From Puccinia triticina (taxonomy: Eukaryota; Basidiomycota; Pucciniomycetes; Pucciniales; Pucciniaceae): 64,000 bases of DNA. The notes beneath the pieces were generated by a model. That model had not been told where the DNA came from. It saw nothing but the letters and a program-made list of their open reading frames with translations, and searched no databases. The position numbers and the translations under genes were made by a program. Positions 1-12,322 of this stretch are shown piece after piece (the first letter of the stretch is position 1; each line of letters starts with the position of its first letter). The stretch is taken from positions 8,361,501-8,425,500 of the forward strand of contig NC_070560.1 of the NCBI RefSeq assembly GCF_026914185.1. Reading direction: 5' to 3'.

Positions 1-420
1 CTGTTTTCCGGACTTGTCTAGAAATAAACAGAACAGGTTTTTCCACCGGAATTCCATCAATTATGAATTCCTGATGCAAAGCCGCTCCTATGCCTTCAAA
101 GCAAGCATCTATGGACAGTATAAAGAGTAATCTGGTTGCGCTAGTACGGGAGCTGTAGTAATAAGCCTCTTTAGTTGCTCATATTGCTCTACTCTCCCAT
201 ACGTCATCTCAAAGAAGACATCTTTGCTACATAACTCATATAGACTCTTGGAGATGTTTGCAACTTTAGGGATATGCTGTCGATAATAACTACAAAATCC
301 CAGAAATGACTGCATTTCTGTCTTTGTCTGTGGCATAGGTTTAAGAAGAACTGCGGCCACTCTGTTCTGATCTAATTTTTCCATTTCTATAATGATTTGG
401 GAGTGGAGTAATGCTCTTGT
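1..420 (-). pseudogene. Ty3/Gypsy reverse transcriptase-RNase H fragment
   Basis: The minus strand encodes the RT thumb/connection region of a Ty3/Gypsy pol. Visible landmarks are a 'QSFLGFCSYYRQHIP' motif, the '[17 protein letters not shown]' segment that precedes RNase H, and, in another frame from about position 100 to 1, an RNase H start with '[14 protein letters not shown]' and 'FISRQVRK'. A stop and a frame change separate the two parts near position 108, so the copy is not functional. The gene continues beyond the left edge. Its position and strand fit it being the downstream pol part of element X, whose 5' terminal repeat is at 9752-10393 and whose middle was interrupted by Copia-1, but this link is inferred. 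Confidence 0.85.
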
Positions 421-1544
421 TTAGTTTCATTAGCAGCGGTTGCGGAGCTCTTAGTGCTTTGTCGGTCTTGACTTGGGCTTGTACGCGAACAAAACTATAA
501 TGGTTTCTGGGCTAAGTTTTTTGGTAGTCTGGACTCAGACAAAGTCTAAAGGATAAGAAGCTAGCTTCCTAAAACCAAGCTTTATGAGCTCAGGTCTACT
601 TTGTAGGGGTTTCTAGACAAAGTCTAGCTATGAAAAAGCATGTCAAAGGCTTTGGTCTGTATCTGAGACTGTCAAAGTCTAGAGCTTGTCAAAGCAAACG
701 GTGCTTCAGTACCTAAAACTAAGGATGGTGGAGATAGAGTCTCCTGGGTTGATATGTATTCTTCAAAGTTAAGAAGGAAAATAGGTTATAAGCATATGGA
801 ACATGCTTTGTGACAGCGGTTCTTTGTAGGCTAGGGATAAAAAGACGATAGCTGGGACGTTTTGAAGTTGCCCTTCTGTTTAAGTACACGAGGAAGTTGG
901 GCTTCTGCTTACAGGATGATATAGGCGTGGATAAAACAAGACAAAAAGTCTTTTTAGGCAAGCAATGAATCTCCGGGCTATGCTGAATTTAGTCTCGGGT
1001 GTATGAGGAGAGGCTATGTTTGTAGATAATCACACGTTTTTAAATTCTAGGCTAAATGCGCAGAACCTTTGGGAAAGATCTTCTTGTTGGGATTCTTCTC
1101 TCTGCCAGAACATCTGTTTGAGGGTGATGTTCTGTATAGAAAGCTAATTTGGTGCGCAAAATATCATCAAGGTTTGTTATAGAGTTTCTGCCACTATTTG
1201 GGGCTGATGCGTGGGGGTAGTTAATTTCTTAATCTCATGAAATAACCAGGGTACAGAATTCCTTAGTTCAAAAAAATAAACAAACATACTCATTCTTTGC
1301 CTAATCCGTGGATAAGCCAATGGTTAGGAGGCAGTGAAAGAGTAAAGTTCAGTTTCTCTAATCACTAGAGGATTTCTTGTCACTATCTAGGTTCAGAGGT
1401 TATACCTTTATCAAGAGGAATAAAAACATGATTTTCCATACTGGTGACAGATAGTGGGGTAGGATTATAATCATTTTTGATGCGTAGATCCTGTGTTTCA
1501 TTTAGGGTGAGGAGACACTGTTTCTGTCCAATTCTAGAACGTAA
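421..1544. other. No recognisable gene; probable decayed Gypsy X internal sequence
   Basis: No open frame here resembles a known domain. The stretch lies between the Gypsy pol fragment and the Copia-1 insertion site, so it is probably eroded gag/protease sequence of element X on the minus strand. That is an inference from position only. Confidence 0.4.
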
Positions 1545-1875
1545 TGTTGAGGTAGTCACATTTGTTTCATGTTTCACTTCTGCTACATACATTTCATTCC
1601 ACTTTTCCTCACATGTCACACAGCTTTCACATCTCACCTTGTACACCTGGGATCAGCGGACGTGGAAGGATCCTTTCCTCATCCTTCCACAACCGCTCCG
1701 TCCGGCTCGCCTCGTGTCCGCTGCTCCCAGGTACAGTCTTGATTGTTTTCTCTTCTCTCTTCTTTCTTCTCTTTCTCCTGTTCCTGATCTATTGTGTAAT
1801 GAACTCATCCTTCCACAACCACTCCGTCCGGCTCGCTTTGTGTCCGCTGCTCCCAGACCTCTGTTTAGCTCATCA
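1545..1875 (+). repeat. Copia-1 5' LTR
   Basis: 331 bp, bounded by TG and CA and repeated at 7696-8025. It contains a tandem pair of a 'CTCATCCTTCCACAACC' segment separated by a CT-rich tract. The CT-rich tract is typical of fungal promoter or leader sequence and probably lies near the transcription start, though no start site can be proved from sequence. Confidence 0.96.
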
Positions 1876-1887
1876 GGTTATGAGCCC
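1876..1887 (+). promoter_or_regulatory. Copia-1 primer-binding site (initiator-tRNA-Met anticodon arm)
   Basis: GGTTATGAGCCC starts directly after the 5' LTR. It is complementary to the anticodon arm of eukaryotic initiator tRNA-Met (GGGCUCAUAACC). Drosophila copia and yeast Ty5 are known to prime from an internal half of this tRNA in the same way, so a half-tRNA primer is inferred here. Confidence 0.85.
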
Positions 1888-2368
1888 GCGCTAAACACCA
1901 GCTACCAAGCACGTTGAATACCGGTTTTACTGGACGAGTTAGGTTGTCAACTCTCGAAGGATCACTCTACTTAATCCACCCAATCTCGCTATGACGGACG
2001 CCTCGACTTCCAAAAATGATCCGGGTCTGAACCTCGCGGCCAGCCTGGCCGGAGACAGCACTCCAAGCAAACTGCTCAGCGCGAAAATTATCCCGCTGAA
2101 GGCCCCCGACTCTCGATCAAACTGGCCCGACTGGGAGTATCAAATGCTCAGTCTTCTCGAATTCTACAAGGTCGACTACGCCCTCAAGGAAATTCCTCCG
2201 GCAAAACGTCCTTTAAACTGGGAGAGCGACAGCAAAGCCATCTGCACTCTTATCTCCCAAGTTGTCGAGCCGCCCAACTTCTGCTACACCAGGCTTCACC
2301 GAGGGGACGCCGCCAAAACCTGGGAGGCTCTCCGTTCAGTCCACTGCGACAGCTCCGCTGGCGGGCGT

Positions 2369-3334
2369 TGTGGTGCTCCATTCCAAACCATAAGTAGTAT
2401 TTTATTGCTTTTCTTTACATACATTCATCATTACATTTCCCATTTCCCCCATAACCCTTCACAAATACTTCATTATTATTGCATATTCAGATTCTACGCC
2501 AAATTTTACCTATAGTCACTCATACATAGTACCCCCTTATCTTCAATGGTTCAGTAGTTATAAAGGATATAAGACTTACAGACAACCTACATTCTTCATT
2601 AGTTACAATACTCATTTCATTAGTAACCTACTTGAATCATTACAGTAAATTCCTTTTACATATTTATTCTCACATACTAAACTCTTTACATACATTTCTT
2701 ATTATGTACTATGCCTGTTGTACACCTTACATCATTGGATCTGTGCTTACCTCTTTCAGTAGTGCTCATCATTACAAGTAGTTACTATGTTCTCATCACT
2801 CTTCCCCATTAGTACATTCTTTTATTCCCATAACCAGCATTCCCCTTTCAGCATTGCTCATCATTACAAGTAGTTACTATGTTCACATCACTTTTCCTCA
2901 TTTGTACAACCTTCATTCTCATAGCCAGAACTCCTCATTGTCTGTGCTCATCCTTTCTTCATATAAGAACTGTCTTTCCCCCCTCACTTGTACCTCATGC
3001 AGAATTTATAGATAATTTTAGATACAGAAATTATAAGTGCCCATTCTCATCAACCCCTTGCCATTAAACCTTGCCATTGCATTCCCCACTCTCATCACTC
3101 CTCCAACTCTCTTACCCTCAGTAGTCAGTAGTTAAAGCTCATAGTACTAGCTCCTAAGATCAAGCAGAAATCAGCCACACCTTTTTCTTCTTTTTCTTAG
3201 TGTTACTCTCATCCCCTCAGCATTAGTCAGGAAGGCAGCCTCATCAGCACCCTTGCATAGCTTACATTAGTACTAGTGTTGCTATCCATTTCCCTTCCAA
3301 GCTCTATTCTCCCCCTTGAGTAGTTCCAAAGCGT
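2369..3334. mobile_element. Unclassified 966-bp insertion in Copia-1 gag
   Basis: Copia gag is contiguous in frame across this block, which is flanked on both sides by GCGT (2365-2368 and 3331-3334). The block starts TGTGGTGC and ends TTCCAAA, has no coding potential and is pyrimidine-rich. The ends do not form convincing terminal inverted repeats and do not end in CA, so a solo LTR with a mutated end or a non-autonomous DNA element both remain possible. Confidence 0.8.
2764..2947 (+). repeat. Two-copy tandem duplication, 92-bp unit
   Basis: The segment beginning GCTCATCATTACAAGTAG at 2764 is repeated at 2856. The two copies have diverged by scattered substitutions, mostly in their second half. 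The duplication lies inside the 966-bp insertion. Confidence 0.8.
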
Positions 3335-6300
3335 ATGTACTGGTTACGGATGATCTCTACCTCGAAAATGGAAAGCGATGATATGTTGGCTCACATTGAC
3401 GAGGTGGCAAAAGTAGCCAAACGTCTTGACTCTCTCGTCACCCCCGGCAAACCACTCACCGTGAATGAGATACACGCCACTGCTCTGATCAACTCCCTCC
3501 CCGCAGACTGGATGAGCTGCGTCTCTTCCCTCATGAATCAGCCTCAGGTCACTGCTGAACAGGTCGCTGTGGCTCTAAAAAGCGAATACCTCCGTCGAAA
3601 AACTCACGACGCAGAGGCACCTGTGTCGACCTCCTCGGCCAAGCCAAAGGCCTCGAACCAACACTCTTTGTCTAAACCCCGTGGTCGCCCCAACCGACCT
3701 CCTCGTGACAACTCTCGTCACTGTGACTTCTGCAACGTGGACGGCCACGACTTAAACAACTGCTACAACTCTCGACGCATCTTGGACGAGCACAAAGCAA
3801 ACCAACGCTCTCGAGCGAACCAAGGTGACTCCGATAAGCGTCACGGTAGCCAAGCCATACCAGCAGCCAGGGCGGGAAGGACCTCGGCGGCTACTCTCGG
3901 CAGGTCCTCTCAAGATCCTGCGGAGAATGAGGAGTCGGACTACTCCGGATCCGAACTAGAGGTGTCTGCAGGCAACGCGGTTGCCTCTCTCTCCGCCAGC
4001 TTCGACTCGCCGACCTGCGGAGATGCCAATATCAACTCTGGCTGTTCTCTTTCCATGACGCCAGATGCCACCGCTCTTACCAGCCTCCGCAGCGATCACA
4101 CTCCTGTTCGCCTTGCGGACCACTCAGTCGTTGAAGCCACTCACAAAGGTCTGGCGAGACTCCCCATCGAAGGCGGCCCGACCCTAAAGACTCTGGTAGT
4201 TCCTTCTCTTCATGAACCCCTTCTCTCAGTGGCTGGAATCTGTGATGCAGGCTTCACGGTCATCTTCACCAAGTCGTTGTGCGACTTCTACAAGTCCTCT
4301 GACCTCAAACTCAACGGTACCATGGCGGGAAGGGGATACAGACGAGGAAACCTCTTCTACCTCGCCCCTGAGCCTGTGAGCTCATCTTCCACATTTACCC
4401 ATACCCCCAGTCCAGTTGACAATTCTCTTTTCGGCTATCATCTCCGATTCTCGCACATTGGTCTCAAACCGTTAAAATCAGTTCTAAAACAGCACAACAT
4501 CCATCCCTCTGAAATGAACGAGATCGCGGTTCAGCAATGTCCGACCTGCGTCCAGGCCAAAATGCACCGGAAGTCTTTCAAATCTCGGTCCTCCCATCGC
4601 TCAACAGCTCCTGGGGAATTAATTCACTCTGATGTCGGTTCCTACAAGGTAGTCTCACGTGAAGGGTACAAATATTTCATTACCTTCATAGATGATTGTT
4701 CAAAATTTCTCTCCGTCTTTCCCATGAAATTCAAAAGCGAGTCGTTTGCCTGTTTCAAATTATTCCACGCTTCTTTTGAGAGAAACGGCAAGAACAAGAT
4801 TCTTTCGCTGAGAACTGACAACGGCGGGGAATATATGTCAAAGGCTTTTGAGGTATATCTTGCCAGTGCTGGCATCAAACATGAACCCGGTCCCCCTCAC
4901 TCTCCAGAACTGAACGGTGTGGCAGAGCGAACAAACAGGACAATCAGCAACCTTGTTCGCTCATCTTTAATTCAGGCAAGACTTCCCAAGTCCTTCTGGG
5001 TCAACGCTCTTCGTCACTCACTCTTTTCCTACAACTCAATCCCCTGCAACACACCGCAAGTTTTTCGTTCCCCCACATCAATCCTAGGGGTAAACGCCGT
5101 TGACTTTAAATCTCTCCATCCATTTGGTTGCCTGTCTTGGTACAAAGTCCCTGAAGCCGAACGGAAAAAGCTTGATCTCAAGGGCCGTGTGTCCTTACTA
5201 CTTTTGTATTTATCTGACGGCAATGGCTTTCGGCTCTGGGACCTGGAAAAACATTCTGTTGTCAAGTCACGGGACGTTATATTTGATGACTCCATCTTTC
5301 CGTACGGTGCCGCACTTTGCTCCCCCCCGGAACCTCTACCAGTCGAGGTCTCATGGCCAAAATCGATCTCTTCTTTTCCCGCACCTCCGGCAACGGCGTC
5401 CCATCCATCTGACAACCCATCACCAAATCAATGCGCAAATCCAAACATACCTTCAACTCCCGAGCCGCATTCCCCCAAGAAACCCACCAAACAAGTTAAC
5501 ACTCCGGATCTTCCTCTCTGTCCCCGCTTTGATCGCCGCTTGACTGCCTCAATTCATGCCCCAGGCAACGCTCCTTGTGATCCCATGCCCATCAGCTCAG
5601 ACTCGGGCATCTCTCCAGTTGAGCATCCATCCCCGGATATCTCTGTCATTTCCCTACCTCCTCTTCTTCCCGCATCTGATCGTCTACCTCCCCACAGCCT
5701 TCCATCTTCCTCACCTACAGCGCCAGTACCTGCCTCCGCCTCTCCTTGACTCCCAACTCCCGCTCCCCCCCACTCCCCAACTCCCAAACCCCCGTCGTCA
5801 CCCCCCAAGCCTCCCTCACCACCACTCCTGCCCCAATCTCCACCCCCTAGGCGACGTTCTGGCCGTGAGCGCAAGGCTCCAGATCGCTATGGCACGTGGT
5901 CAAAAAATGCCTCGATAGAAGACGACATCGACACACCAAAGACCTGGCGTCAGCTCCTCAAATCACCTAACAAACATCGCTGGCTCAAAGCTGCCGAAGA
6001 CGAATTTGCATCCCTCCTTGGCATGCAGACTTGGCGCCTGGTGCCGAGACCGGAAAAGCGAAAAATTATCAAATCGAAGTGGGTTTTCAAGGTTAAACGC
6101 CGACCCGACCGAACCATCCAAAAACTCAAGGCTCGCCTTGTTGCAATGGGATACACCCAAGTACAGGGCCTTGACTATGACGAAGTTTTCTCACCAACCC
6201 TTTGGCTCGAATCTCTCCGCCTAGTCCTCAGTCTCCTGGCATGTCGACAATGGAAAGGCCGTCAAGTAGACTTCAAGACAGCTTTCCTGAATGGACACCT

Positions 6301-7695
6301 GGACCAACCAATTTACATGGAACAGCCCCCCGGCTTTGAAGACTCTCAGCATCCGGATTGGGTCTGTGAATTGAATCAATCACTCTACGGACTCAAGCAA
6401 TCCCCGCGACAATGGAACATTGAACTACACAAGGCCCTCATTGACCTTGGTCTGTCTAACTCAAAATATGATCCAACTCTGTATTTCAAAACTATTGGAG
6501 GCTCACTGGTTGGCGCACTGACCACTCATGTAGATGACCTAGCCATTGTCGGCGAGCCGTCATTTGTTGATTCTCTCATAGCCTCCATTGGAAAACGCTT
6601 CAAAATTGGTGCCGACAAAGATTTAAACCACTTTCTCTCCATCAAGATCACTCGCAATCTGGCTACACGACATGTTTTCCTCAATCAGTCACACTACATC
6701 ACGGAAATCTGTCAACGCTTTCTGGACGGCCAACATATATCAGTGCTAACTCCAACCGATTGCAACTTCAAGAACTTAAGCCGTCGGAAACCATCTGATC
6801 CCTCATCACCGGGCCCGTACAATCAACTTATTGGCTCACTGCTGTGGGTCTCGCAGTGCACACAACCAGACATCTCCTTCGCCGTCAACCGCCTCTCCCA
6901 GCATCTGAAAGATCCCTCTTCCGCTCATTGGTTTGCAGGTCTGCGGATCCTGCATTATCTAGCCTCAACTAAGAACCTCAAACTTCGCCTGGGTGGTAAA
7001 CTTGAATGCTCAGGCTTTTCGGATTCTGACTGGGCTGAAGATTGCGACGATCGTCGATCCACTTCCGCCTACACGTACCGCATTGGAGATGGAGCCATCT
7101 CATGGAAGTCCAGAAAACAAGCTACTGTTTCTTTGTCTAGCACCGAAGCGGAGTACAAGGCCCTCTCTGATTCCTGTAAAGAGGGCCTGTGGCTCCGACA
7201 CCTTCTCAGCGAGCTACATCTACGACCGGACACCGCAATTCCCCTTCACGTCGACAATGAGGGCGCCGAAGCTCTTGCAAGGAATCCAGAACATCACGCA
7301 AGAACAAAACATATTCATGCGCGCTACCATTTCATCAGAGAATGTCTTCAAGATGGCGAAATAACACTCCTGCACGTCTCAACCAAGGACATGTTGGCAG
7401 ATATGTTAACAAAGCCTCTGCCCGGCGTAGCACTGGAGAAACATCGCACCATGTTTGGCATTGTAGATGGATGATCAGTCTCACTTTACCCTATCCCTCA
7501 AATCTTTCAATTCTTCTTCTTCTCTCTAATCTTCTACACTCCTTTCACTCTCCTTCCCTTCCTCCTTATCATCCCCAGCCCCAACTCCTATCATGCTCTC
7601 TATTTCTTTCTCTTCCTTTCCCTTTTTCCCTCCATTTCCATATTTACTCTCTCTATTTCTCTGATTATGGCACTCATGTATGCAGCAAGGGGGGG

Positions 7696-8025
7696 TGTTG
7701 AGGTAGTCACATTTGTTTCATGTTTCACTTCTGCTACATACATTTCATTCCACTTTTCCTCACATGTCACACAGCTTTCACATCTCACCTTGTACACCTG
7801 GGATCAGCGGACGTGGAAGGATCCTTTCCTCATCCTTCACAACCACTCCGTCCGGCTCGCCTCGTGTCCGCTGCTCCCAGGTACAGTCTTGATTGTTTTC
7901 TCTTCTCTCTTCTTTCTTCTCTTTCTCCTGTTCCTGATCTATTGTGTAATGAACTCATCCTTCCACAACCACTCCGTCCGGCTCGCTTTGTGTCCGCTGC
8001 TCCCAGACCTCTGTTTAGCTCATCA
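7696..8025 (+). repeat. Copia-1 3' LTR
   Basis: 330 bp, one base shorter than the 5' LTR because of a single-base deletion in the CATCCTTC(C)ACAACC segment. It is preceded by the polypurine tract and followed by the target duplication CGTAA. Confidence 0.96.
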
Positions 8026-9730
8026 CGTAACTCTGACTTAAGCGTGGAAATTTGAGTTTGTGAATTATTTTTGCATTAAGTTTCAAAATTAATTCCTTGG
8101 TCTCAAAGGTCTCAGATTTTTGTTTTTCCAAGTATCATTTTCCTGATTTAGTTACTAGAGAGTCTGCCATAGAATTTCAGACAGCAGCACAATTACAAGA
8201 ATGTTCCTGTATTTCAGAAACCACATGTTAAGAATCATCTATCATGATGTTAATGTTCTCACAAGTTTGCGGTGGGCAGGAGTGGAGTCCTGGGTTGCAC
8301 GGGGTCAAACCTTTTTTTTTTTTTTTAGATAGATCTTATCTGTTATCTACCAATGCTAGAGTGTCAATGATTGATTGCATTTTGTTACTTGGAATATACT
8401 TTTTTCATAAAACCATTGTTACATATGTGAAACACTTTGTGTGAATTTTGCAGGATTGGGACCTAATTGATCATAGGGGACCACATTTGACCTCAGACAT
8501 GTCAATTTTTCACTCCTGCTATACTATATGAGAGTACTACAAAATGATGGTTCAACCATATTAAACATTTGGTTCTCCGAACTCATACCTTAGTATTCCT
8601 TGAGATTTCAAATTGATAAATTATAATGACTGCGGAAGTGCTGGATGTCCGGACTTGAAGATCGTCTGGATGACCGTTGCCGTATCAGTCATTATAAATA
8701 ATCACCAAGAATGGTAGAGGAAAAAAACATAGGGAGAGGAAAAAGTTCAATGTTTGAAAACAAATATGATTGTACAATTTTATAGTTTTGTCCTCTCTCA
8801 ACAACCTCTTTCTTATTAATCAGATAAGCATTTGTATTCTTTTCTCGTTATAATATGTTTATTTCAATTCTGTTTTTGCTCATTTTATATCCCCTTGGGG
8901 TGATTTTTTATTAGTTATTGCTAACCTTTTTAGTTTCATAAATCCTCTGTAGCATAGTGTAACGTTTCTGTATGGTAGCTGACCTGAACTCAGTTACATT
9001 GATTTTTAGCCAAAAATTAGGTTGGTGCAACAAGTTACGCTATGATATAATGTAGAGGTGATGATTTACAACTACCGCTGATAAAAAAACTGTACACAAA
9101 ATTTGCCGCTACGCTTCCTGTTAGTGGAGCGGACATTGTGACGGTAGAAGTTTTGCTCTTTTTGGGTTAAGAGAATCAAAGCTTATCAAGAGGGATTGCA
9201 TTTATGCCATCAGAAGGGTGTCCTCCGCAAGGCTCATTTATGTCCTGATTTTTATAAACTAATCATTGAATAGGTGCTTGTTTCTACAAGTAAAGTATGT
9301 ACAAGATGGTTGTTTTACTCTAGAGTCTAGATAACAGGGCTTGAGAGCGTCTTTGCAGAGGTGGTTGTAGTTGCGCGAAGTAGCGCGGCTTTTTGTTGAG
9401 CTGAAGGTTGCGGCTTAAGTAGCGTGAAATAGCGCGGCTTTATAGCGCGTGAGAGCGCTGGGTTAGTTGCGCTAAAGGTCGCGGCTTGAGTTGCGCGAAG
9501 TAGAGTGGTTGGTGCGCTATAAAGAGCGGGCAAGGAAGGGTGATTAGACTTAATAAATTAAGTTTGGAGTGAGGTAGGGTTAGCCGTGCTCGGAGCGCGG
9601 GGTTATGGACTTAACGCAAATAGTTAAGTAAGCTTGGTTAAGCTTAAGTGTAGGTTTGGGTTTGGTTTAATTTGTTGGATAAACAAAAAAAACTAGGTAG
9701 ATTAGGGTTTTTGAGGTTAAAAAGGGTTTT
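8026..9730 (-). other. Probable 5' internal region of element X; no recognised gene
   Basis: This lies between Copia-1 and the element X primer site. No frame resembles a known protein. A short minus-strand frame (9327-9533) is rich in Ala, Thr and Ser and arises from the local GCGC-containing repeats. A long T run is present near 8311-8327. By position this should be leader and gag of X, but gag cannot be recognised. Confidence 0.4.
9366..9530. repeat. Short degenerate GCGC-rich repeats
   Basis: Words such as TTGCGCGAAGTAG, TAGCGCGGCTTT and GTTGCGCTA recur in altered order across about 160 bp. Similar words (TAGCGCGCAGC) appear in the neighbouring terminal repeat of X. The unit is irregular, so this is a shuffled low-complexity tract rather than a clean minisatellite. 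Confidence 0.55.
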
Positions 9731-9749
9731 GTTCCCGGCCAGACCCCCA
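9731..9749 (-). promoter_or_regulatory. Element X primer-binding-site-like motif
   Basis: Read on the minus strand this is TGGGGGTCTGGCCGGGAAC, two bases after the terminal repeat end (..CCTGACA). It starts with TGG as expected for a site complementary to a tRNA 3' CCA end. The tRNA could not be assigned from memory. The same word occurs beside the terminal repeats of F and Z. Confidence 0.6.
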
Positions 9750-9751
9750 AT

Positions 9752-10393
9752 TGTCAGGCTCGGTGATGCCAAGAGTATGGATACTCCTCTAGCTACGCCG
9801 GCGACAGAGCACGGTGCGATGTAGCGCGCAGCAAATGCGCGGTAGAAGGCCGAAGTAGCTTATCCAGTCTACTGGCACTTCCAAGGCGGTAGTGAGAGCC
9901 AAGGATAATCCTGTGGCCACTATTGGTGACACCCGTGCCCTCCGTGGCGGGATGGGGCCCTTGGTTTCCTTGGCTAAGTCTGGGATGACCCAGGAGTATC
10001 TTCTCTACCCCCCAAGTCACCCCGGTATGGGATAAAGGGAAGAGGCTCCTTCCTCTTCCTCCTCCTCTGTGTCTTCTTGCCCTTAGGGTCTTGTGACCCG
10101 AGGGAGAATAAATAGTGAGTAGGGAGGAGCTCTTGCACCCCTTCAACGGGTGGTGTAGTGTAGCTCCTCATTAGGAGCTCTTTAGCCGAAAGGTCTGAGC
10201 CCGTCCCGAAACTCCAGGGGCCTGGAGCCAGCTCAGACCTAAATGACCCTTTATCCCCTCTAACCTCCTTGTCTGAGGCCAGCCTACCACTCTAGGCTCT
10301 TGGATTGCATCTGGGGAAGTTGTTCTTAGCGCAAGTCTGCAACAGTCAGTATGCATTGCACCTAACTACTATCCATTACTGTTTTCCCTTTCA
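9752..10393 (-). repeat. Element X 5' terminal repeat (putative LTR)
   Basis: On the minus strand the block begins TGAAAGGG and ends GCCTGACA, next to the primer-site motif, giving 642 bp. The right boundary is placed at 10393 because it directly abuts the truncated RNase H frame of element F, with TGA of the repeat supplying its stop. The second copy of the repeat must lie left of the window, so the boundary is inferred. Confidence 0.6.
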
Positions 10394-12069
10394 ATCTGCT
10401 TCCGTTATCTGCGTGATCAGCTCTTCTAGGTCCCTTGGGACCTCGATCCTTAGTTGATCTCGGTTCCTATGGCCTTGCCGTTGACCCCTAGAAAGTGTGT
10501 CCGCGCGGTTTTCCGCGGATACTACCCGTTTCGCGACCAGGTTAATCTGCTGTTCGATCAGGATTTTTTGTATCTTCTTCCACTCGTTGTTGACAAAGCG
10601 GTCCTTCGACTTTTGTTTTAGGATTACACTTTCTGTTGTGGTGTTATCCGTCCACACTATGAATGTTTTCCCTTTCCTGGCGCCGAGTTTCAGGAGCATT
10701 AATAGGCCTAGTCAGACCGCTACCGTCTCTAGCCTGGCAATCCGTTCTTCCTCTTCAGGAACTTCTTCTAGTCCTCTGTCGAGGACGACCATGGACCGTA
10801 AGCGAAATTGCGCCCAGCGTTTGCCTATCAGTACCCCAATGCCGTAGCCGGTCAAGGCATCCCCCACCCATCCGATCTCTGTCGGCTCTTGTCGCGGGAT
10901 CAGTCTGTTCGGCATGAAATTCTTGAGAGTTGTTAACCACTCGTGCAGATCTTCCTCAGCGTCCTTTGGGATTGGCCGCCTTTTCTCTTTGTGGACCCAA
11001 TCCATTAGCCACCGGTATATGCTGCAAAGGAAACATCGGAGCTGCGGTAAGATGTATGATACGTGGTTTAGGCGTCCAGCGATGACTTCGACCTCGCCGT
11101 ACGAGAAATTTGCGCCTATTTCAAGGAAGTGCTGAACTTGCCGAATACGTTTCGCAAGTTTTTCATCCGGGAGCCTCAAGGTTTTCTTGGTCCCATTCCA
11201 AATGAAACCGACATACTTCTGTTCTTCTAAGAACGGGGAGTATTTTGTGGTGTTGGTTTTCACCCCTAGCTCGTCTGATCGTTTCACCACGTCTATCATC
11301 AGGGTTGGGGAGCTGACCTTCTTTATGAAGAGGTTATTGTCCACCCAACGGAAGATATTCACTACATCAAATTCCGCTAGCATGACATTTTTCCACGCAT
11401 CCGCTGGCCTGCCAAAGGAGCCGCATCCGGCAACGCCTCCAAAGGTGATTCGTGTATCTAGAAGTAGGCCGTCGTTAAAGTCCCGTCCCATTAGATAGGG
11501 CCATTGGTCCGGGGCCGTGGGTATCTGGCGGTAAGCCTTTTCCCAGTCGAAGATGGCTAGGAGGACTGGATACTTCAGGTTTTTAATGAAGTTTGCCACG
11601 ACGTTAAAGTTGTCCCATGTTGTCTGAAAATTCTTTGCGTCTACGAAGGAATTCACCGAAGGGATCTCGGTTCTGCCGTGCGGGAACGAGAGATCATTGA
11701 TCAGTCTGAGCGAGCCATCGCCGTTTATCACTGCCCCTAGTGGGTTTGTGCGGAAGAATGGGAAACGCTCGGCCACTTGATTGTACGTGAAAGGTCCAAA
11801 CATCCGTTTGGCTTTCAGTTCTTTCTGAATCGACTCCTCGATTTTGCTTTTTGCCAGAAGCGCAGAGGTGTGGTTCGGTGGGGTGTAATAGGTTAGATCT
11901 TTTGTCAGCCTGTGTTTGGGTATTCCCTGGTCAAATCCTTTGCAGAAACCATCCAGCACGTCCTGGAACTCTGGTAGTAGGCCTGCCGCTTTGAGAGCTG
12001 CTTCCCAAGCCCCAACATTCATCTCACACGACACGACTGTCGGCCAGCTTTCCTCGGTCTCGGCGACGA
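10394..12069 (-). pseudogene. DIRS-like reverse transcriptase-RNase H of element F
   Basis: The minus-strand frame carries an RT with 'AIFDWEKAYRQIP', 'TFGGVAGCGSFGRPADAW', 'VGFIWNGTKKTLRLPDEKL' and 'GRLNHVSYILPQLRCF', an arrangement typical of DIRS-order RTs rather than Gypsy or Copia. The catalytic box reads WVDNN, so the second Asp is lost (codon 11336-11338). RNase H follows ('WTDNTTTESVI', 'AENRADTLSRG') after a single in-frame TGA at 10712-10714. No integrase or tyrosine recombinase is seen, because element X interrupts immediately downstream. Both lesions fit C-to-T changes at CpG. Confidence 0.85.
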
Positions 12070-12322
12070 GTTAGGGACTTGCCTCGGCCTTATAGGTGTG
12101 CTCACTGCAGACTCTTTTTTCGTGGCAATCGCACTGCTGGAGTACACATTTCAACGTTGTCAGGGACCCGTTGCTCACATGTTTATTCACAAAGGACGGG
12201 TGTTTGTATTGCACACTGGATGATACCCAGGAAACAAAGGAAACTTAGGGGGGTGAGTCCTCTGCATATGGTCCTCTCACTGCCCCCCCTTTCGGAACAG
12301 AGAAACAATTTAGGGAATCTCG

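Larger units (their letters stand above)
1991..7474 (+). pseudogene. Copia-1 Gag-Pol polyprotein, interrupted
   Basis: Gag starts at ATG 1991, is interrupted after codon 2366-2368 by a 966-bp insertion, and resumes at 3335 in the same frame; joining the two gives the usual Copia gag context around 'SAGGR' and 'MYWLR'. A CCHC-like knuckle (CDFCNVDGHDLNNC) is near 3725-3765. Integrase shows the HHCC region (CPTCVQAKMHRKS), 'HSDVGSY', 'RTDNGGEY' and 'ELNGVAERTNRT'. An in-frame TGA at 5747-5749 falls in the proline-rich linker before RT. RT carries 'VDFKTAFLNG', 'SLYGLKQSPRQW' and 'THVDDLAIVG'; RNase H has 'SLSSTEAEYKAL'. Apart from the insertion and this one TGA the polyprotein is open, so inactivation is recent. 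Confidence 0.94.
1545..8025 (+). mobile_element. Copia-1: complete LTR retrotransposon with TSD CGTAA
   Basis: The element has two near-identical LTRs (1545-1875 and 7696-8025), both starting TGTTGAGG and ending CATCA. It is flanked by the 5-bp duplication CGTAA at 1540-1544 and 8026-8030. A primer-binding site follows the 5' LTR and a polypurine tract (AAGGGGGGG, 7687-7695) precedes the 3' LTR. By eye the two LTRs differ by one base deletion and one CG-to-CA change, so the insertion is young. The order gag, protease, integrase, RT, RNase H identifies Ty1/Copia. It sits inside sequence assigned to element X. Gag is broken by a 966-bp insertion and pol by one TGA. Confidence 0.96.

Noticed and set aside
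1477..1917. 146- and 110-codon plus-strand frames over the Copia-1 LTR (also at 7667-8055)
   Set aside because: They arise from the CT-rich LTR and occur identically in both LTR copies; no domain.
5554..5918. Overlapping Gly-rich and Pro-rich frames in the Copia-1 linker
   Set aside because: Shadows of the proline-rich linker between integrase and RT.
10712..10714. Programmed TGA readthrough between RT and RNase H
   Set aside because: TGA at CGA-compatible sites is seen in nearly every element at unrelated places, so mutation is the simpler explanation.
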